Positions 42,649 to 51,957 are shown, numbered from the stretch's first letter. The stretch is DNA of 64,000 nt from Bdellovibrionales bacterium GWA2_49_15 (GCA_001769855.1 MEPP01000008.1:3146-67145), one strand, 5' to 3'. Notes: a model not told the origin generated them from the letters alone. Translations and numbers: made by a program.

Positions 42649-44646
42649 TCACGTCAAGAAGGAGTGGGCCAGAAAGGCCATGCCATAACCAATGAGTCCC
42701 ATATAAAGGAACATGATGACCGGGAGCACAAATCCCCCCGTTTCACGGGTGACCATGGCCAAGGTCGAGGTGCACTGAAGAGAAAAAACAAAAAAGAGAA
42801 GGAGTGCCCAGACAGTTCCGGTATTAAATACAGGTTGGCCAGTTGTCACATCCACTTCATTCTTTAAACGCTCGCGCAGCGATTCTGAGGTCTCATCAAC
42901 ATCACCGAGTGCATACATCGTTCCCATGGAGGAAACAAAAAGCTCGCGGGCTCCGAAGGCCACAAGAATTCCCACTCCCATTTTCCAGTTCATCCCAATG
43001 GGAGTAAGGACCGGTTCGATTCCTTTTCCAATCCGGCCGATCAGAGAATTTTCCAAGGTGAAGCTGGCCACCTCGGCCTCACTCTTCCCCTCGAGCGTTG
43101 ACAACTGAGCATCGGTGGGCCGCGGGAAGGTACTCGCCACCCAGAAGACAATGGAAAAAGCTAAAATAATTGTTCCGGCCTTCATCAAAAATATCTTTCC
43201 TTGCCGCCAGCTATATTTCAAAGCCGTTACCATTGGGGGTCTTTGATAGAGTGGTAAATCCATCAGGAAGCCTGCCCCTTCCCCTTTAAAAAAGGAGAGG
43301 CGCAATAACTTGGCAATGATTAAAGCCGAGGCGCCACCGAGAAAATAGAGGAAGAAAAAACTCAAGGCCTGGAGATTGAAGATGCCTAAGACTTTTGTTC
43401 CTGGAATAAAGGTTCCGATCAGCAGAATATAAACGGGCAATCGTGCACTACAGGTCATGAGCGGTATGGTCATGATGGTCGCGATGCGCTCAAAGCGATT
43501 GGGAATAGTTCTAGTTGCCATGATGGCAGGAACGGCGCAAGCCAGTCCGGAAAGATAAGGGAGAAACGACTTTCCCGAAAGGCCAAAAAAACCCATCATT
43601 CGATCAGTGAGAAAAGCGGCGCGCGAGATGTATCCGGATAATTCCAAAAGCGAAAGCAGAAAAAATAAAATGAGAATCTGAGGCAGAAAGATAATCACCC
43701 CGCCAACACCGGCCAAAACACCATCGATGACCAGACTTTTGAGCAGGCCATCGGCCATTACTGAAGAAATCTTGCCGCCGCACCAGCCAATCAGCGAATC
43801 GATAAGATCCATGATCGGGGCCGACCAGGAATAGATGGCATGAAAAAGAAGATAAAAAATGGCGATGAAAACAAGACTGCCCCATAAAGGATGGAGAAGA
43901 ATTTTATCAACCCGTTCTGTCAGAAGAACTTTAGGGGCCTTTTCATCCGAAAAAATATCATCAAGTATTTTCCGTGCATCTCGATGGTATTTCTCCACTT
44001 TCGCCAAAAGCTCTCCCTCATGAGAATCATCCACCACGATGAGATGCTCTGAGACCTTTTCGCGACTCAGTTTAAAATAATCGAGCGCGCGTTTGGTGAC
44101 GAGAAGTTTCTTGGACGGCTTAGCCGGCTCCGATTTCAAATTTTGGCGTAAAAATTTATCAAGTACTTGAACGTCTCCCTTTAAAGCGGAAAAGGGCAGC
44201 ATGTCGACACCCACTCTGTCTTTCAGGATAGCAAGTTTCTCGGGCGGTAAGACTTCTTGTGTGTCGGCCTTATTAATAATGGCCATGACGGTATGATTTC
44301 CACCCAAGAGATCACGCAAATAAAGCAACAGCCCCAGTGAAAACTCCAGGCGATTCATATCTAAAACGAGGGCCACTCCATTGAAGCTGGAAATTTCCGT
44401 GTCCATGCCCAAGATGGCCTTCACCGTCATCGCCTCATCGTAACTGCCGGGCAGCAGTCCATTAATGCCCGGCAGATCCACGACTGATATTTTCCGTTCC
44501 TCGGATTTGTTGGAAAGCAACTCGCAGGAAGCATTATCAACCGTGATGCCCGAATAATTTGAAACGTGTCTAAATTTTCCGGTGAGTAAATTATAGATTG
44601 ATGACTTGCCTGAATTCGGTGGGCCGACTAAAAGAACACTGTCCAC
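42649..44646 (-). CDS. feoB: Ferrous iron transporter FeoB
   Basis: 665 residues from GTG 44646 (GAGAGG 5 bases upstream). The N-terminal GTPase has G1 GPPNSGKSS, G3 VVDLPGINGL and G4 INKAD; the membrane part includes GGVIIFLPQILILFF, SGLACAVPAIMATRT, TCSARLPVYILLIG and FGARELFVSSMGTMY, with the conserved CSARLPVY core cysteine. It imports Fe(II) across the inner membrane. The G2 switch loop NYSGITVD is as in FeoB. Somewhat shorter than the E. coli protein (773), mostly in loops. It follows FeoA by 9 bases and there is no FeoC. Confidence 0.96.
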   Translation of the reverse strand: MDSVLLVGPPNSGKSSIYNLLTGKFRHVSNYSGITVDNASCELLSNKSEERKISVVDLPGINGLLPGSYDEAMTVKAILGMDTEISSFNGVALVLDMNRLEFSLGLLLYLRDLLGGNHTVMAIINKADTQEVLPPEKLAILKDRVGVDMLPFSALKGDVQVLDKFLRQNLKSEPAKPSKKLLVTKRALDYFKLSREKVSEHLIVVDDSHEGELLAKVEKYHRDARKILDDIFSDEKAPKVLLTERVDKILLHPLWGSLVFIAIFYLLFHAIYSWSAPIMDLIDSLIGWCGGKISSVMADGLLKSLVIDGVLAGVGGVIIFLPQILILFFLLSLLELSGYISRAAFLTDRMMGFFGLSGKSFLPYLSGLACAVPAIMATRTIPNRFERIATIMTIPLMTCSARLPVYILLIGTFIPGTKVLGIFNLQALSFFFLYFLGGASALIIAKLLRLSFFKGEGAGFLMDLPLYQRPPMVTALKYSWRQGKIFLMKAGTIILAFSIVFWVASTFPRPTDAQLSTLEGKSEAEVASFTLENSLIGRIGKGIEPVLTPIGMNWKMGVGILVAFGARELFVSSMGTMYALGDVDETSESLRERLKNEVDVTTGQPVFNTGTVWALLLFFVFSLQCTSTLAMVTRETGGFVLPVIMFLYMGLIGYGMAFLAHSFLT

Positions 44647-44655
44647 AATTGCCTC

Positions 44656-44892
44656 TCAATTTTCTTCTAAAATAATTTGGGAGGCATGTTCGCGTCGAAG
44701 GGCTATAAAGTTACTTTTGCCTAGCTTAATGGCCAGTGGGGAACCAAACCACGCACGGCCGATCAGCTCTACATCGTCCCCAGGTAACACCCCAAGAGCA
44801 AGCAGTCTCTCTCGGGAGTCTTCTCCACCTAGAATGTCCTTAATTCTTGCCTTGGTTCGCTTCGGTAAATCTAATAGCGTTCTTGTTGCCAT
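44656..44892 (-). CDS. feoA: Ferrous iron transport protein FeoA
   Basis: 78 residues with an SH3-like fold. LLALGVLPGDDVELIGRAWFGSPLAIKLGKSNFIALRREHASQI is the standard FeoA core, where residues after LGV and the GSP loop define the family. It is a cytoplasmic partner of FeoB. GAGG lies six bases before the ATG. The promoter region just upstream contains two tandem palindromes, one of which covers the minus 10 box. Confidence 0.93.
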   Translation of the reverse strand: MATRTLLDLPKRTKARIKDILGGEDSRERLLALGVLPGDDVELIGRAWFGSPLAIKLGKSNFIALRREHASQIILEEN

Positions 44893-44927
44893 AGTGTGCC
44901 TCGCTTGACTCCAAAATACACACAGGT

Positions 44928-44966
44928 GTTTGAGTCGTCAAACTTAATTATAGCACATATAACTAA
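44928..44966 (-). promoter_or_regulatory. feoAB promoter with two tandem palindromes
   Basis: On the minus strand a perfect TATAAT (44952-44947) is embedded in an inverted repeat with 9-base arms TTAGTTATA and TATAATTAA (one mismatch), spacer 5, occupying 44944-44966. Directly downstream, at 44928-44943, GTTTGA-CGAC-TCAAAC forms a second palindrome near the transcription start. Neither is an obvious Fur consensus, yet both are placed to block RNA polymerase. Confidence 0.5.
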
Positions 44967-44989
44967 TTCACGCAGCAATGCAATATCAA

Positions 44990-46102
44990 CTAGTTATTAG
45001 TCATATTTTTGGTCTGCTTGGCAATCTCGTCGCCCGACCATTCCGCATCTTTGGCCACTTGGCCCTTTTCAAATTTTCCTTGTTTAAGCTCCACCAGATG
45101 GGAATGGGTGGTGAAATAAGACAATGAGTGTCCACGAAATTGCTCAATCGAATTAAAACCATGCTCCTGCATAAAGCTTTGGGCCGTGGTTATCATTTCC
45201 TTAACCATGCCAAAACCCTGCAGCATGGGCGCGGTACAGCTCTGGATGGTATTGCAGCCCATGAGGATGAATTCCAAGGCATCTTTGCCACACTCAATTC
45301 CCCCAATCCCACTCATGGTAATGTGCTCCTGTTTGGTGGCCTTTAGCGCTCGCGCCAGATCAAGCACATGTCGTAAGGCAATCGGACGAATTGCCTGACC
45401 TGAATAGCCACCGGGGATGGAATGGCCACCAACGGTCGGGAGCGGTCGCAAGGTTTTGAGGTCAATACCAATCACTGCCAAGATGGTATTAATCAAGCTG
45501 ATTCCGTCGGCACCTCCAGCGATGGCCTCAAGAGAGGGCACTGAAATATCCATTATATTGGGAGTCATCTTGGCCCAGACAGGCACAGGGGAAACTTCTT
45601 TCACCCAGCGGGTAACTTCTTTCACCACCTCAGGACATTGGCCCATGGCCGAGCCCATTTTTTTCTCAGGCATCCCGTGGGGGCAGGAGAAATTTAACTC
45701 CAAGGCATCAACGCCGGTCTGGCATACAGAGCGCGTGAGACTCTGCCAGGCGGACTTATCGTAGGCCTCCATCAGCGAAGCGATCAACACTTTGTCGGGA
45801 TATTCTTTTTTCACCGCCTCGAAATCTTTCAGCCAGTCATTGAGCGGACGGTCCGAAATAAGCTCAATATTTTGAAAACCAATCACCTCTCCAGATTCGC
45901 GGGCATAGAGCTTGCCGTAGCGAGGGGCCACATTTTTAACCGCGCTCCCCTCAAGGGAAATAGTTTTGGCCACCACGCCCCCCCAACCTTCTTTGAAGGC
46001 CTTGCCAATGGTCGCCCTGTTGGTGCTTGGAGGGCCGGAGCCGATCACAAACGGATTTTCAAAATTAATTCCATTCACTTTTATGGATAGATCTTTTGCC
46101 AT
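44990..46102 (-). CDS. preA: Dihydropyrimidine dehydrogenase subunit PreA-like, without C-terminal ferredoxin domain
   Basis: 370 residues from ATG 46102 (TAGGAG with a 7-base gap). The dihydroorotate-dehydrogenase-like FMN barrel shows NPFVIGSGPPSTNRATIGKAF, ALELNFSCPHGMPEKKMGSAMGQ, WAKMTPNIMDIS, GGYSGQAIRPIALRH and MSGIGGIECGKDALEFI. It would reduce uracil and thymine to the dihydro forms. Bacterial PreA proteins usually end with two 4Fe-4S motifs; here the chain stops after KNMTNN with no cysteine cluster, and no preT gene is in the window. Where mammalian DPD has the catalytic cysteine (LACGQ) this has SAMGQ, as do other bacterial sequences with a non-cysteine there, to my recollection. 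Final gene of the permease - MmsA - HydA - PreA operon. Confidence 0.87.
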   Translation of the reverse strand: MAKDLSIKVNGINFENPFVIGSGPPSTNRATIGKAFKEGWGGVVAKTISLEGSAVKNVAPRYGKLYARESGEVIGFQNIELISDRPLNDWLKDFEAVKKEYPDKVLIASLMEAYDKSAWQSLTRSVCQTGVDALELNFSCPHGMPEKKMGSAMGQCPEVVKEVTRWVKEVSPVPVWAKMTPNIMDISVPSLEAIAGGADGISLINTILAVIGIDLKTLRPLPTVGGHSIPGGYSGQAIRPIALRHVLDLARALKATKQEHITMSGIGGIECGKDALEFILMGCNTIQSCTAPMLQGFGMVKEMITTAQSFMQEHGFNSIEQFRGHSLSYFTTHSHLVELKQGKFEKGQVAKDAEWSGDEIAKQTKNMTNN

Positions 46103-46112
46103 TGAGTTGCTC

Positions 46113-47504
46113 CTATAAATGCTCACCTAAATTGCGACGAATATAACGGCCGGCGCCGCGCTCGACTTTTAAATTGCCATCATCAAACTGCACGCGACCG
46201 TTCACGATAACCTTAAGCGGCCCACCTTGAGTTTTGAAACCTTCAAAGATGTTGCGATCACATTTATGAAAATGCGTTTTGGCGGAAATCGTGCCAGTCT
46301 TGTTTTTATCCCACAAAACTAAATCGGCGTCAGAGCCCACGGCCACGGCGCCTTTGCGCGGATACATGCCGAAAAGTTTGGCCGGCCTGGTACAGTTCAA
46401 GTCAACAAACTGATGAAGATCGATTTTATTTTCGAGAACTCCGTAAGTGTAGAGCAGTGACAGGCGATTCTGAACCCCCGCCGCGCCGTTGGGGATTTTT
46501 CGAAAATCGTTTTTGCCAAGTTCCTTCTGACCTTTTTGTCGGAAAGGACAATGATCAGTGGCGACAGTTTGAATGATTCCCGACTTTAAGGCGCCCCATA
46601 AACGATCCTGATGACCTTTGGGCCGGATCGGCGGACTCATGACGTAGGCGGCCCCTTCGAAATCGGGTTTGTCGTAAACGCTGTCATCAAGAAGAAGATA
46701 TTGAGGACAGGTCTCGCCATAGACCGCCTGTCCGCGGGAACGCGCTTCACTGATGGCATCGACGGCCTGGGCCGCAGTCACGTGAACGATATAGAGTGGC
46801 GTCTGAGTCATGCGCGCCAACATGATGGCCCGACCGGTGGCCTCGCCTTCTAGAGGCGCAGGTCGCGATAGGGCATGGTATTTTGGCGCGGTTTTGCCTT
46901 CGCCAAAAAGCCTATTTTGTAAATCCACCACCATCTCACCGTGCTCGCAATGGGCGGTAATCAGTGATCCTAATTTTTTAGAAACGTTCATGATGCTGAT
47001 CAGCTCATGATCCTCGACCCCAATGGCACCACGGTAGGCCATGAAGGTTTTGAAAGACGTAATGCCTTCCTCTTTCACGCACTGGTGCATGGCCTTTTCA
47101 ACTTTGTCTCCATACCAGGTGAGCGACATATGAAAGGCGTAATCGGCCACAGATTTTTTGGCCTTCTCCTTCCATGCCGTCAAGGCCTCCATGGGGTCCT
47201 GATTGCGCGAAGGAATAACGAAGTCAATGATACTGGTGGTTCCCCCGGCCAAACCCGCCGCTGTTCCGGTTTCAAAATCATCGGCCGAAACCTCGCCCAT
47301 AAATGGGAGTTCCATGTGAACATGTCCATCAACGGCACCAGGCAATACCAAAAGCCCGGTGGCATCGATCACCTCAGTGGCCGAGGAAGGTTTTTCCAGA
47401 TTTTTTCCGATGGCCTTAATCACACCATCTTGAACGAGGATATCGGCAACATAACGATCAATCGAGGTGATAATTTCACCGTTTTTAATCAGTAAGGATT
47501 TCAT
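46113..47504 (-). CDS. hydA: Dihydropyrimidinase (D-hydantoinase type)
   Basis: 463 residues from ATG 47504 (AGGAG 8 bases upstream). Amidohydrolase with metal ligands in GAVDGHVHMELPF, the carbamylated lysine in ITSFKTFMAYRG, TAHCEHGEMV, YIVHVTAAQAV and VATDHCPFRQKGQK. The G-x-K-T-x-x-FR-x-I-PNG substrate loop (GKNDFRKIPNGAAGVQ) is that of dihydropyrimidinases and hydantoinases. It opens dihydrouracil to N-carbamoyl-beta-alanine, the substrate of the nitrilase encoded at 17731. Ten bases precede PreA and 15 bases follow MmsA, so it is in the same transcript. Confidence 0.94.
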   Translation of the reverse strand: MKSLLIKNGEIITSIDRYVADILVQDGVIKAIGKNLEKPSSATEVIDATGLLVLPGAVDGHVHMELPFMGEVSADDFETGTAAGLAGGTTSIIDFVIPSRNQDPMEALTAWKEKAKKSVADYAFHMSLTWYGDKVEKAMHQCVKEEGITSFKTFMAYRGAIGVEDHELISIMNVSKKLGSLITAHCEHGEMVVDLQNRLFGEGKTAPKYHALSRPAPLEGEATGRAIMLARMTQTPLYIVHVTAAQAVDAISEARSRGQAVYGETCPQYLLLDDSVYDKPDFEGAAYVMSPPIRPKGHQDRLWGALKSGIIQTVATDHCPFRQKGQKELGKNDFRKIPNGAAGVQNRLSLLYTYGVLENKIDLHQFVDLNCTRPAKLFGMYPRKGAVAVGSDADLVLWDKNKTGTISAKTHFHKCDRNIFEGFKTQGGPLKVIVNGRVQFDDGNLKVERGAGRYIRRNLGEHL

Positions 47505-47519
47505 ACATCGCACTCCTAT

Positions 47520-49007
47520 TTAAGACATCCAATTTCGAGTTAAAGGTTCAATCCACTTCACTGTAACTTTCTTATCCTGAGTCCAGAAATTGATTCCGGC
47601 ATCACCCGTGATATCACCGGCACCAAAGCGCGACTCATACCAGCCACCAAATGCGAATGGCTCGCGCGGAACGGGCACACCCACATTCACTCCGCACATG
47701 CCGGCCATGGCATTTTTAACCACATAATCGGCGTAGCGGCCGGAGGTCGTGAAGATAGAACAGGCATTGCCGTAGGGGTTGCTATTCTCCAGCTTCATGG
47801 CCTGCTCAAGCGTATCGACATGGATAATGGCGAGGACCGGGCCAAAAATTTCTTCCTTGAGCGCCGGAATATTTTCCTTCATCTTGTCGATCAGGGTCGG
47901 GCCAACCCAGTAACCGTCCTTGGTGCCATTCACGACAGGGGTTTTGCCTCGCCCATCCACTAAAATTTTGGCACCCATCTGCTCGGCCTGAGTAATATAA
48001 TTATTGATTCGTTCCACGCTTGGCTTGTTGATGATGGCCCCCATATTCTCGCCTAACTTCACAGAGTCGGCATAGGCTTTCATCTGCTCAATGATCTTGG
48101 TGCAATCACCCACCGCAATCATCACACTTGCGGCCATGCAACGTTGCCCGGCACAGCCGATGGCGGAATCGACGATTTGTTTGGGAGCAGTTTCCACGTC
48201 GGCATCGGACATGACGATCAGGTGATTCTTGGCACCACCCAGGGCCAGCACTCTTTTGCCGACGGCCGCGGCCCTGGCATACACCAGCTTGGCGACTTTG
48301 GTGGAACCAACAAAACTCACCGCCTTGATATCAGGATGATCACAGATTCCGTTAACCACATCAGAGCCTCCATGCACGATATTCAAAACTCCGTCGGGAA
48401 GACCGGCTTCCTTGAAAAGTTTGGCCAGGCGTAAAGACGAGAGTGGAACTTGTTCGGATGGCTTGAGCACCATGGTATTTCCCACGGTCAGCGCAATGGG
48501 TAGTGTCCACATAGGAACCATAATGGGAAAATTAAAAGGGGCGATGGAGGCCACCACACCTAATGGAACTTTCAGATTGCTACAGAGAATGTCCGCGCTC
48601 ACCTCTTGGGCCTGGCCGGAAATTTTATTGGGAATGGCACAGCCAAATTCCAGGACCTCGATGGCCTTGGCCACATCCCCGGCCGCTTCAACAAGGGTTT
48701 TGCCATTTTCAAGGCTGATCAGCTGGCAGAGCTCTTGGAAATCTCGCTCCATCAAGGCCTTCAGCTTAAACATGACCTGAACACGTTGCTTGATGTGGGT
48801 ATTTTTCCAAGCGGGAAAGGCCTCTTTGGCGGCAGACACGGCGGCCTCGACATCTTGGAAGGTTCCCATGGGAACCTGGCCCAGAACATCGCCCTTATAA
48901 GGCCCGTTAATATCTTGATAATTTTTGGCCTTGGATTCGACCTCTTGATTGTTGATCCAATTTTTAATTTTTCCATAACCGGAAGTAAATTTAATGGCAT
49001 TGCTCAT
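47520..49007 (-). CDS. mmsA: CoA-acylating (methyl)malonate-semialdehyde dehydrogenase
   Basis: 495 residues. The aldehyde dehydrogenase fold carries the MMSDH-type motifs IAPFNFPIMVPMW, SFVGSTKVAKLVY, the catalytic cysteine in CAGQRCMAASVMI and the characteristic C-terminal FAFGGWYESRFGAGDITGD. Such enzymes convert malonate semialdehyde or methylmalonate semialdehyde with CoA and NAD to acetyl-CoA or propionyl-CoA plus CO2. Here it completes uracil and thymine breakdown after transamination of beta-alanine or beta-aminoisobutyrate. The ATG overlaps the stop of the permease gene by 4 bases. Confidence 0.93.
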   Translation of the reverse strand: MSNAIKFTSGYGKIKNWINNQEVESKAKNYQDINGPYKGDVLGQVPMGTFQDVEAAVSAAKEAFPAWKNTHIKQRVQVMFKLKALMERDFQELCQLISLENGKTLVEAAGDVAKAIEVLEFGCAIPNKISGQAQEVSADILCSNLKVPLGVVASIAPFNFPIMVPMWTLPIALTVGNTMVLKPSEQVPLSSLRLAKLFKEAGLPDGVLNIVHGGSDVVNGICDHPDIKAVSFVGSTKVAKLVYARAAAVGKRVLALGGAKNHLIVMSDADVETAPKQIVDSAIGCAGQRCMAASVMIAVGDCTKIIEQMKAYADSVKLGENMGAIINKPSVERINNYITQAEQMGAKILVDGRGKTPVVNGTKDGYWVGPTLIDKMKENIPALKEEIFGPVLAIIHVDTLEQAMKLENSNPYGNACSIFTTSGRYADYVVKNAMAGMCGVNVGVPVPREPFAFGGWYESRFGAGDITGDAGINFWTQDKKVTVKWIEPLTRNWMS

Positions 49008-50491
49008 AACATCTCCTCACTTAATTTCTGTGATTTAAAAACTGTAAGTTTCGTGGCCAAGACATAATAGAGGACGGCCCCAAGTGCTGAACCGACAAAC
49101 CAGCCATAACTATACACCCAGGGCAAAACATCCAGCGTCTTGCAGGTGACGGTAAAAAGCACGGGGATAAAAAAGGCCAAAAGCCCGGGCCAATGGATTT
49201 TCGGATAGGTGGGGTTCTCTGGCTTATAAATGTGGATGAGCTCAAGGTGCTGCTTCTTGGCCACGAAGTAATCAACAATCATGATTCCGGCGATAGGACC
49301 GAGCAAGGATGAGTACCCCAAAAGCCAGTTGGAATAAAGGCTTTCAATACTCACATCGGAGACGATCCAGCCAAGCTTGCGCATCAGCTCCCAGGACATT
49401 AATAAAATGCCCACTGTGCCAGTGAGAAAAGTTCCGCGTTTAAGGTTGATCAGGCGAGGAAAAGCATTTTGAAAATCATTGGTGGGTGAAACCATGTTGG
49501 CGGCGGCGTTGGTGGAAACGGTGGCCAGGATAATGACGAGAAGGCCGATTGAACCCCAAAAAGGACTTTTAATGGCGCCAATTAAACTGACGGGATCAGA
49601 GTAAGTCTGTCCGACAATAGACGCCGAAGCGGCGGTCAGGACGACCCCCAAAGCAGAAAACAAGAGCATCGTCAGGGGAAGGCCGATTATCTGTCCCCAG
49701 ATTTGGTCTTTCTGAGATTTGGCAAAGCGGCTGAAATCCGGAATGTTGAGAGAGAGCGTGGCCCAAAAACCCACCATCGCAGTTAGACCGCCAAAAAAAT
49801 AACCCCACATGGACGCACCTTCTGGGCGCTTGGGAGGGATATGAAGTAATTCGGTAAAATTAATTTGCGGCATGGCCCACAAAAAGAGCACGATACCGAC
49901 CAAGAGGAGAAGCGGGGCCGCCAATACTTCCATCAGCTTAATGGATTCAGAACCACGAAGCACAATGGCCACATTCAAGATCCAAAATAAGAAAAAGCCG
50001 ATCACCTCACCCGTGCCACCAAGCGCGGCCCAGGAGGAAGAAAACTGGGCAAGGAGAAGATGAATCGCCAGGCCGCCGAACATGGTTTGAATCCCAAACC
50101 ATCCGCAAGCGATGGTGGCACGAATCAAGGCCGGCACGTTGGAGCCATAGATTCCAAAAGATGAGCGCAGGAGGACCGGAAAAGGAATACCGAACTTTGT
50201 CCCCGGAAAAGCATTGAGAATGAGGGGAATCAAAACGATGGTGTTGGCAATCAGCACGGTCCAAAGTGCCTCTCCCACGGTCAGTCCGAAATACGAGGTG
50301 AGTACGCCACCTAAAGTATAAGTTGGAACGCAAATGGCCATCCCCACCCATAGGGCGGCGATGTGCCACTTATTCCAGGTCCGATCTTTGATTTTTGTAG
50401 GAGCGATATCAGAATTATAAACGGGACTTTGGAGCACGTCCTCGGTGGGTTCCAACTCGTAAAAGCCTTGCTGCTGAATCACTTTGGACAT
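49004..50491 (-). CDS. NCS1-family nucleobase permease, probably uracil/thymine
   Basis: 495 residues with about 12 hydrophobic helices. NCS1 motifs include WHIAALWVGMAICVPTYTLGG near the start, ALIRATIACGWFGIQTMFGGL, WATLSLNIPDFSRFAKS and NAAANMVSPTNDFQNAFPR. The family imports nucleobases, hydantoins or allantoin with sodium or protons. Position at the head of the dihydropyrimidinase/PreA operon makes uracil or thymine the best guess. AAGGG stands 8 bases before the start. The divergent aminotransferase gene lies 164 bases to the right; this gap should carry both promoters. Confidence 0.9.
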   Translation of the reverse strand: MSKVIQQQGFYELEPTEDVLQSPVYNSDIAPTKIKDRTWNKWHIAALWVGMAICVPTYTLGGVLTSYFGLTVGEALWTVLIANTIVLIPLILNAFPGTKFGIPFPVLLRSSFGIYGSNVPALIRATIACGWFGIQTMFGGLAIHLLLAQFSSSWAALGGTGEVIGFFLFWILNVAIVLRGSESIKLMEVLAAPLLLLVGIVLFLWAMPQINFTELLHIPPKRPEGASMWGYFFGGLTAMVGFWATLSLNIPDFSRFAKSQKDQIWGQIIGLPLTMLLFSALGVVLTAASASIVGQTYSDPVSLIGAIKSPFWGSIGLLVIILATVSTNAAANMVSPTNDFQNAFPRLINLKRGTFLTGTVGILLMSWELMRKLGWIVSDVSIESLYSNWLLGYSSLLGPIAGIMIVDYFVAKKQHLELIHIYKPENPTYPKIHWPGLLAFFIPVLFTVTCKTLDVLPWVYSYGWFVGSALGAVLYYVLATKLTVFKSQKLSEEML

Positions 50492-50655
50492 AATTCACAC
50501 CCTTGGAGGAGATAAAAATAGACGATAATAAAGTCATAAAATTCAGAAAAAGGCAAACTTCACCCTTATATGCAGCGTATCAACACCTTTACATCAGAGA
50601 ATAAACTTTATAGCGTTTAAGGCCGACAAATATTCATAACAGACACGAGGTTTTT
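50492..50655. promoter_or_regulatory. Divergent intergenic region between permease and aminotransferase genes
   Basis: 164 AT-rich bases between genes for one pathway. Rightward, TTTACA near 50590 and TATAGC about 15 bases later are a fair promoter; leftward, candidates around TATTAT near 50530 have poor spacing. No strong palindrome or riboswitch-like fold was seen by eye. Confidence 0.3.
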
Positions 50656-51957
50656 GTGAACAACGATGAAATTCTACAACTGCGCCAGAAACATCTTTAT
50701 CCCACCAAAGTTCCTTACTATAAGACGCCGCTCCATTTAGTGCGCGCCAAGGGTTCGTATGTTTGGGATGACAAGGGCGAAAAATATTTGGACGTGATTG
50801 GCGGCATCGTATCTATTTCTGTCGGCCATAATCACCCGCGCATCGTGAAAAAAATAAAAACCATGCTTGAAAGTGATGCCATCCAACACACCACCTTTCT
50901 CTACCTCTCTGAATACATGCCGGAACTGGCCAAGAAATTGGCCGAGGTGGCACCGAAAGGTTTGACCAAATGTTATCTCACCAACTCCGGCTCTGAGGCC
51001 AATGAGATGGCGGTGCTGTCTGCACGCACCTTCACAGGTGAGCCCATGGTTGTGGGTCTGCAGCACGGTTACCACGGCGGGACCACCACTCCACTGTCCC
51101 TATGCGGCCATAGCACCTGGAAGTTTCGCTCCCAACCACAGGCCTGTGTCACTCACGCCAAGGCGCCTTACTGTTATCGCTGTCCCTTTGGGCAGAAAAA
51201 AGAATCCTGCAATCTGGAGTGCGCGGATGACGTCAAAGAAACTATTTTGACCACGACGAGCGGCAAGATCGCCGCCTTCATTTGCGAACCCATTCTCGGC
51301 GTGGGCGGCTTTATCGAACCACCTGTCGGTTATCATAAAAAAGTCTACGACATCGTCAAAAGTTTTGGCGGTCTCTATATTTCGGATGAGGTACAAACCG
51401 GTGTCGGTCGTACTGGCCTTCATTTCTTTGCCATCGAAGATTCCGGAGTCGAGCCGGATATTATTTCCATGGCCAAGGGCATCGGCAACGGCGCTCCCAT
51501 GGGCGCAATCATTGCCAGAGCAGAAGTCGCCGATAGCTTAAAAGGCAAACTGCACTTCAACACGTTTGGCGGGGACCCTTATCAGGCGATGCAGGCGGCA
51601 ACCACCATTGATATCATTCGCGATGAAGGCCTGATCGAGAATGCCAATAAGATGGGCCGATATCTCAAAGAAGGTTTGCAGGAGCTGCAAAAGAGCTTCC
51701 CGGTGATCGGCGATATTCGCGGTCGCGGACTTCTCCTCGGTCTCGAGCTGGTCAAGAATCAGAAGACGAAAGAAGTTGCGAGTGCCGAAGCGGCCCAAAT
51801 TCTCGAATTTGCCAAAGAGGAAAAGCTGCTGATCGGAAAAGGTGGCCTTTTTGCCAACGTCATTCGTCTGGCCCCACCACTCAATATCAGCAAGGCCGAA
51901 TGTGACGAGCTACTTGGAAAAATGAAGCGGGCCTTTGAAAAATTGGCAAAAGCTTAG
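50656..51957 (+). CDS. Class III aminotransferase, AGXT2/beta-alanine-pyruvate type
   Basis: 433 residues from GTG 50656 (GAGG 5 bases upstream). PLP fold type I: YLTNSGSEANEMAVLSARTFTG, HGYHGGTTTPLSL, CEPILGVGGFIEPPVGY, ISDEVQTGVGRTG and the Schiff-base lysine in SMAKGIGNGAPMGA. An insertion YCYRCPFGQKKESC is seen in alanine-glyoxylate aminotransferase 2-like proteins. In this setting it should transaminate beta-alanine or beta-aminoisobutyrate to malonate or methylmalonate semialdehyde, linking the ureidopropionase to MmsA. Ornithine or GABA specificity is possible but less fitting. Its end overlaps the convergent gene at 51954 by 4 bases. Confidence 0.9.
   Translation: MNNDEILQLRQKHLYPTKVPYYKTPLHLVRAKGSYVWDDKGEKYLDVIGGIVSISVGHNHPRIVKKIKTMLESDAIQHTTFLYLSEYMPELAKKLAEVAPKGLTKCYLTNSGSEANEMAVLSARTFTGEPMVVGLQHGYHGGTTTPLSLCGHSTWKFRSQPQACVTHAKAPYCYRCPFGQKKESCNLECADDVKETILTTTSGKIAAFICEPILGVGGFIEPPVGYHKKVYDIVKSFGGLYISDEVQTGVGRTGLHFFAIEDSGVEPDIISMAKGIGNGAPMGAIIARAEVADSLKGKLHFNTFGGDPYQAMQAATTIDIIRDEGLIENANKMGRYLKEGLQELQKSFPVIGDIRGRGLLLGLELVKNQKTKEVASAEAAQILEFAKEEKLLIGKGGLFANVIRLAPPLNISKAECDELLGKMKRAFEKLAKA

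Noticed and set aside
45640..45760. Loss of the catalytic cysteine in PreA (SAMGQ versus LACGQ)
   Set aside because: Bacterial PreA sequences as I recall them often have a non-cysteine there, so this is not strong evidence for inactivity.
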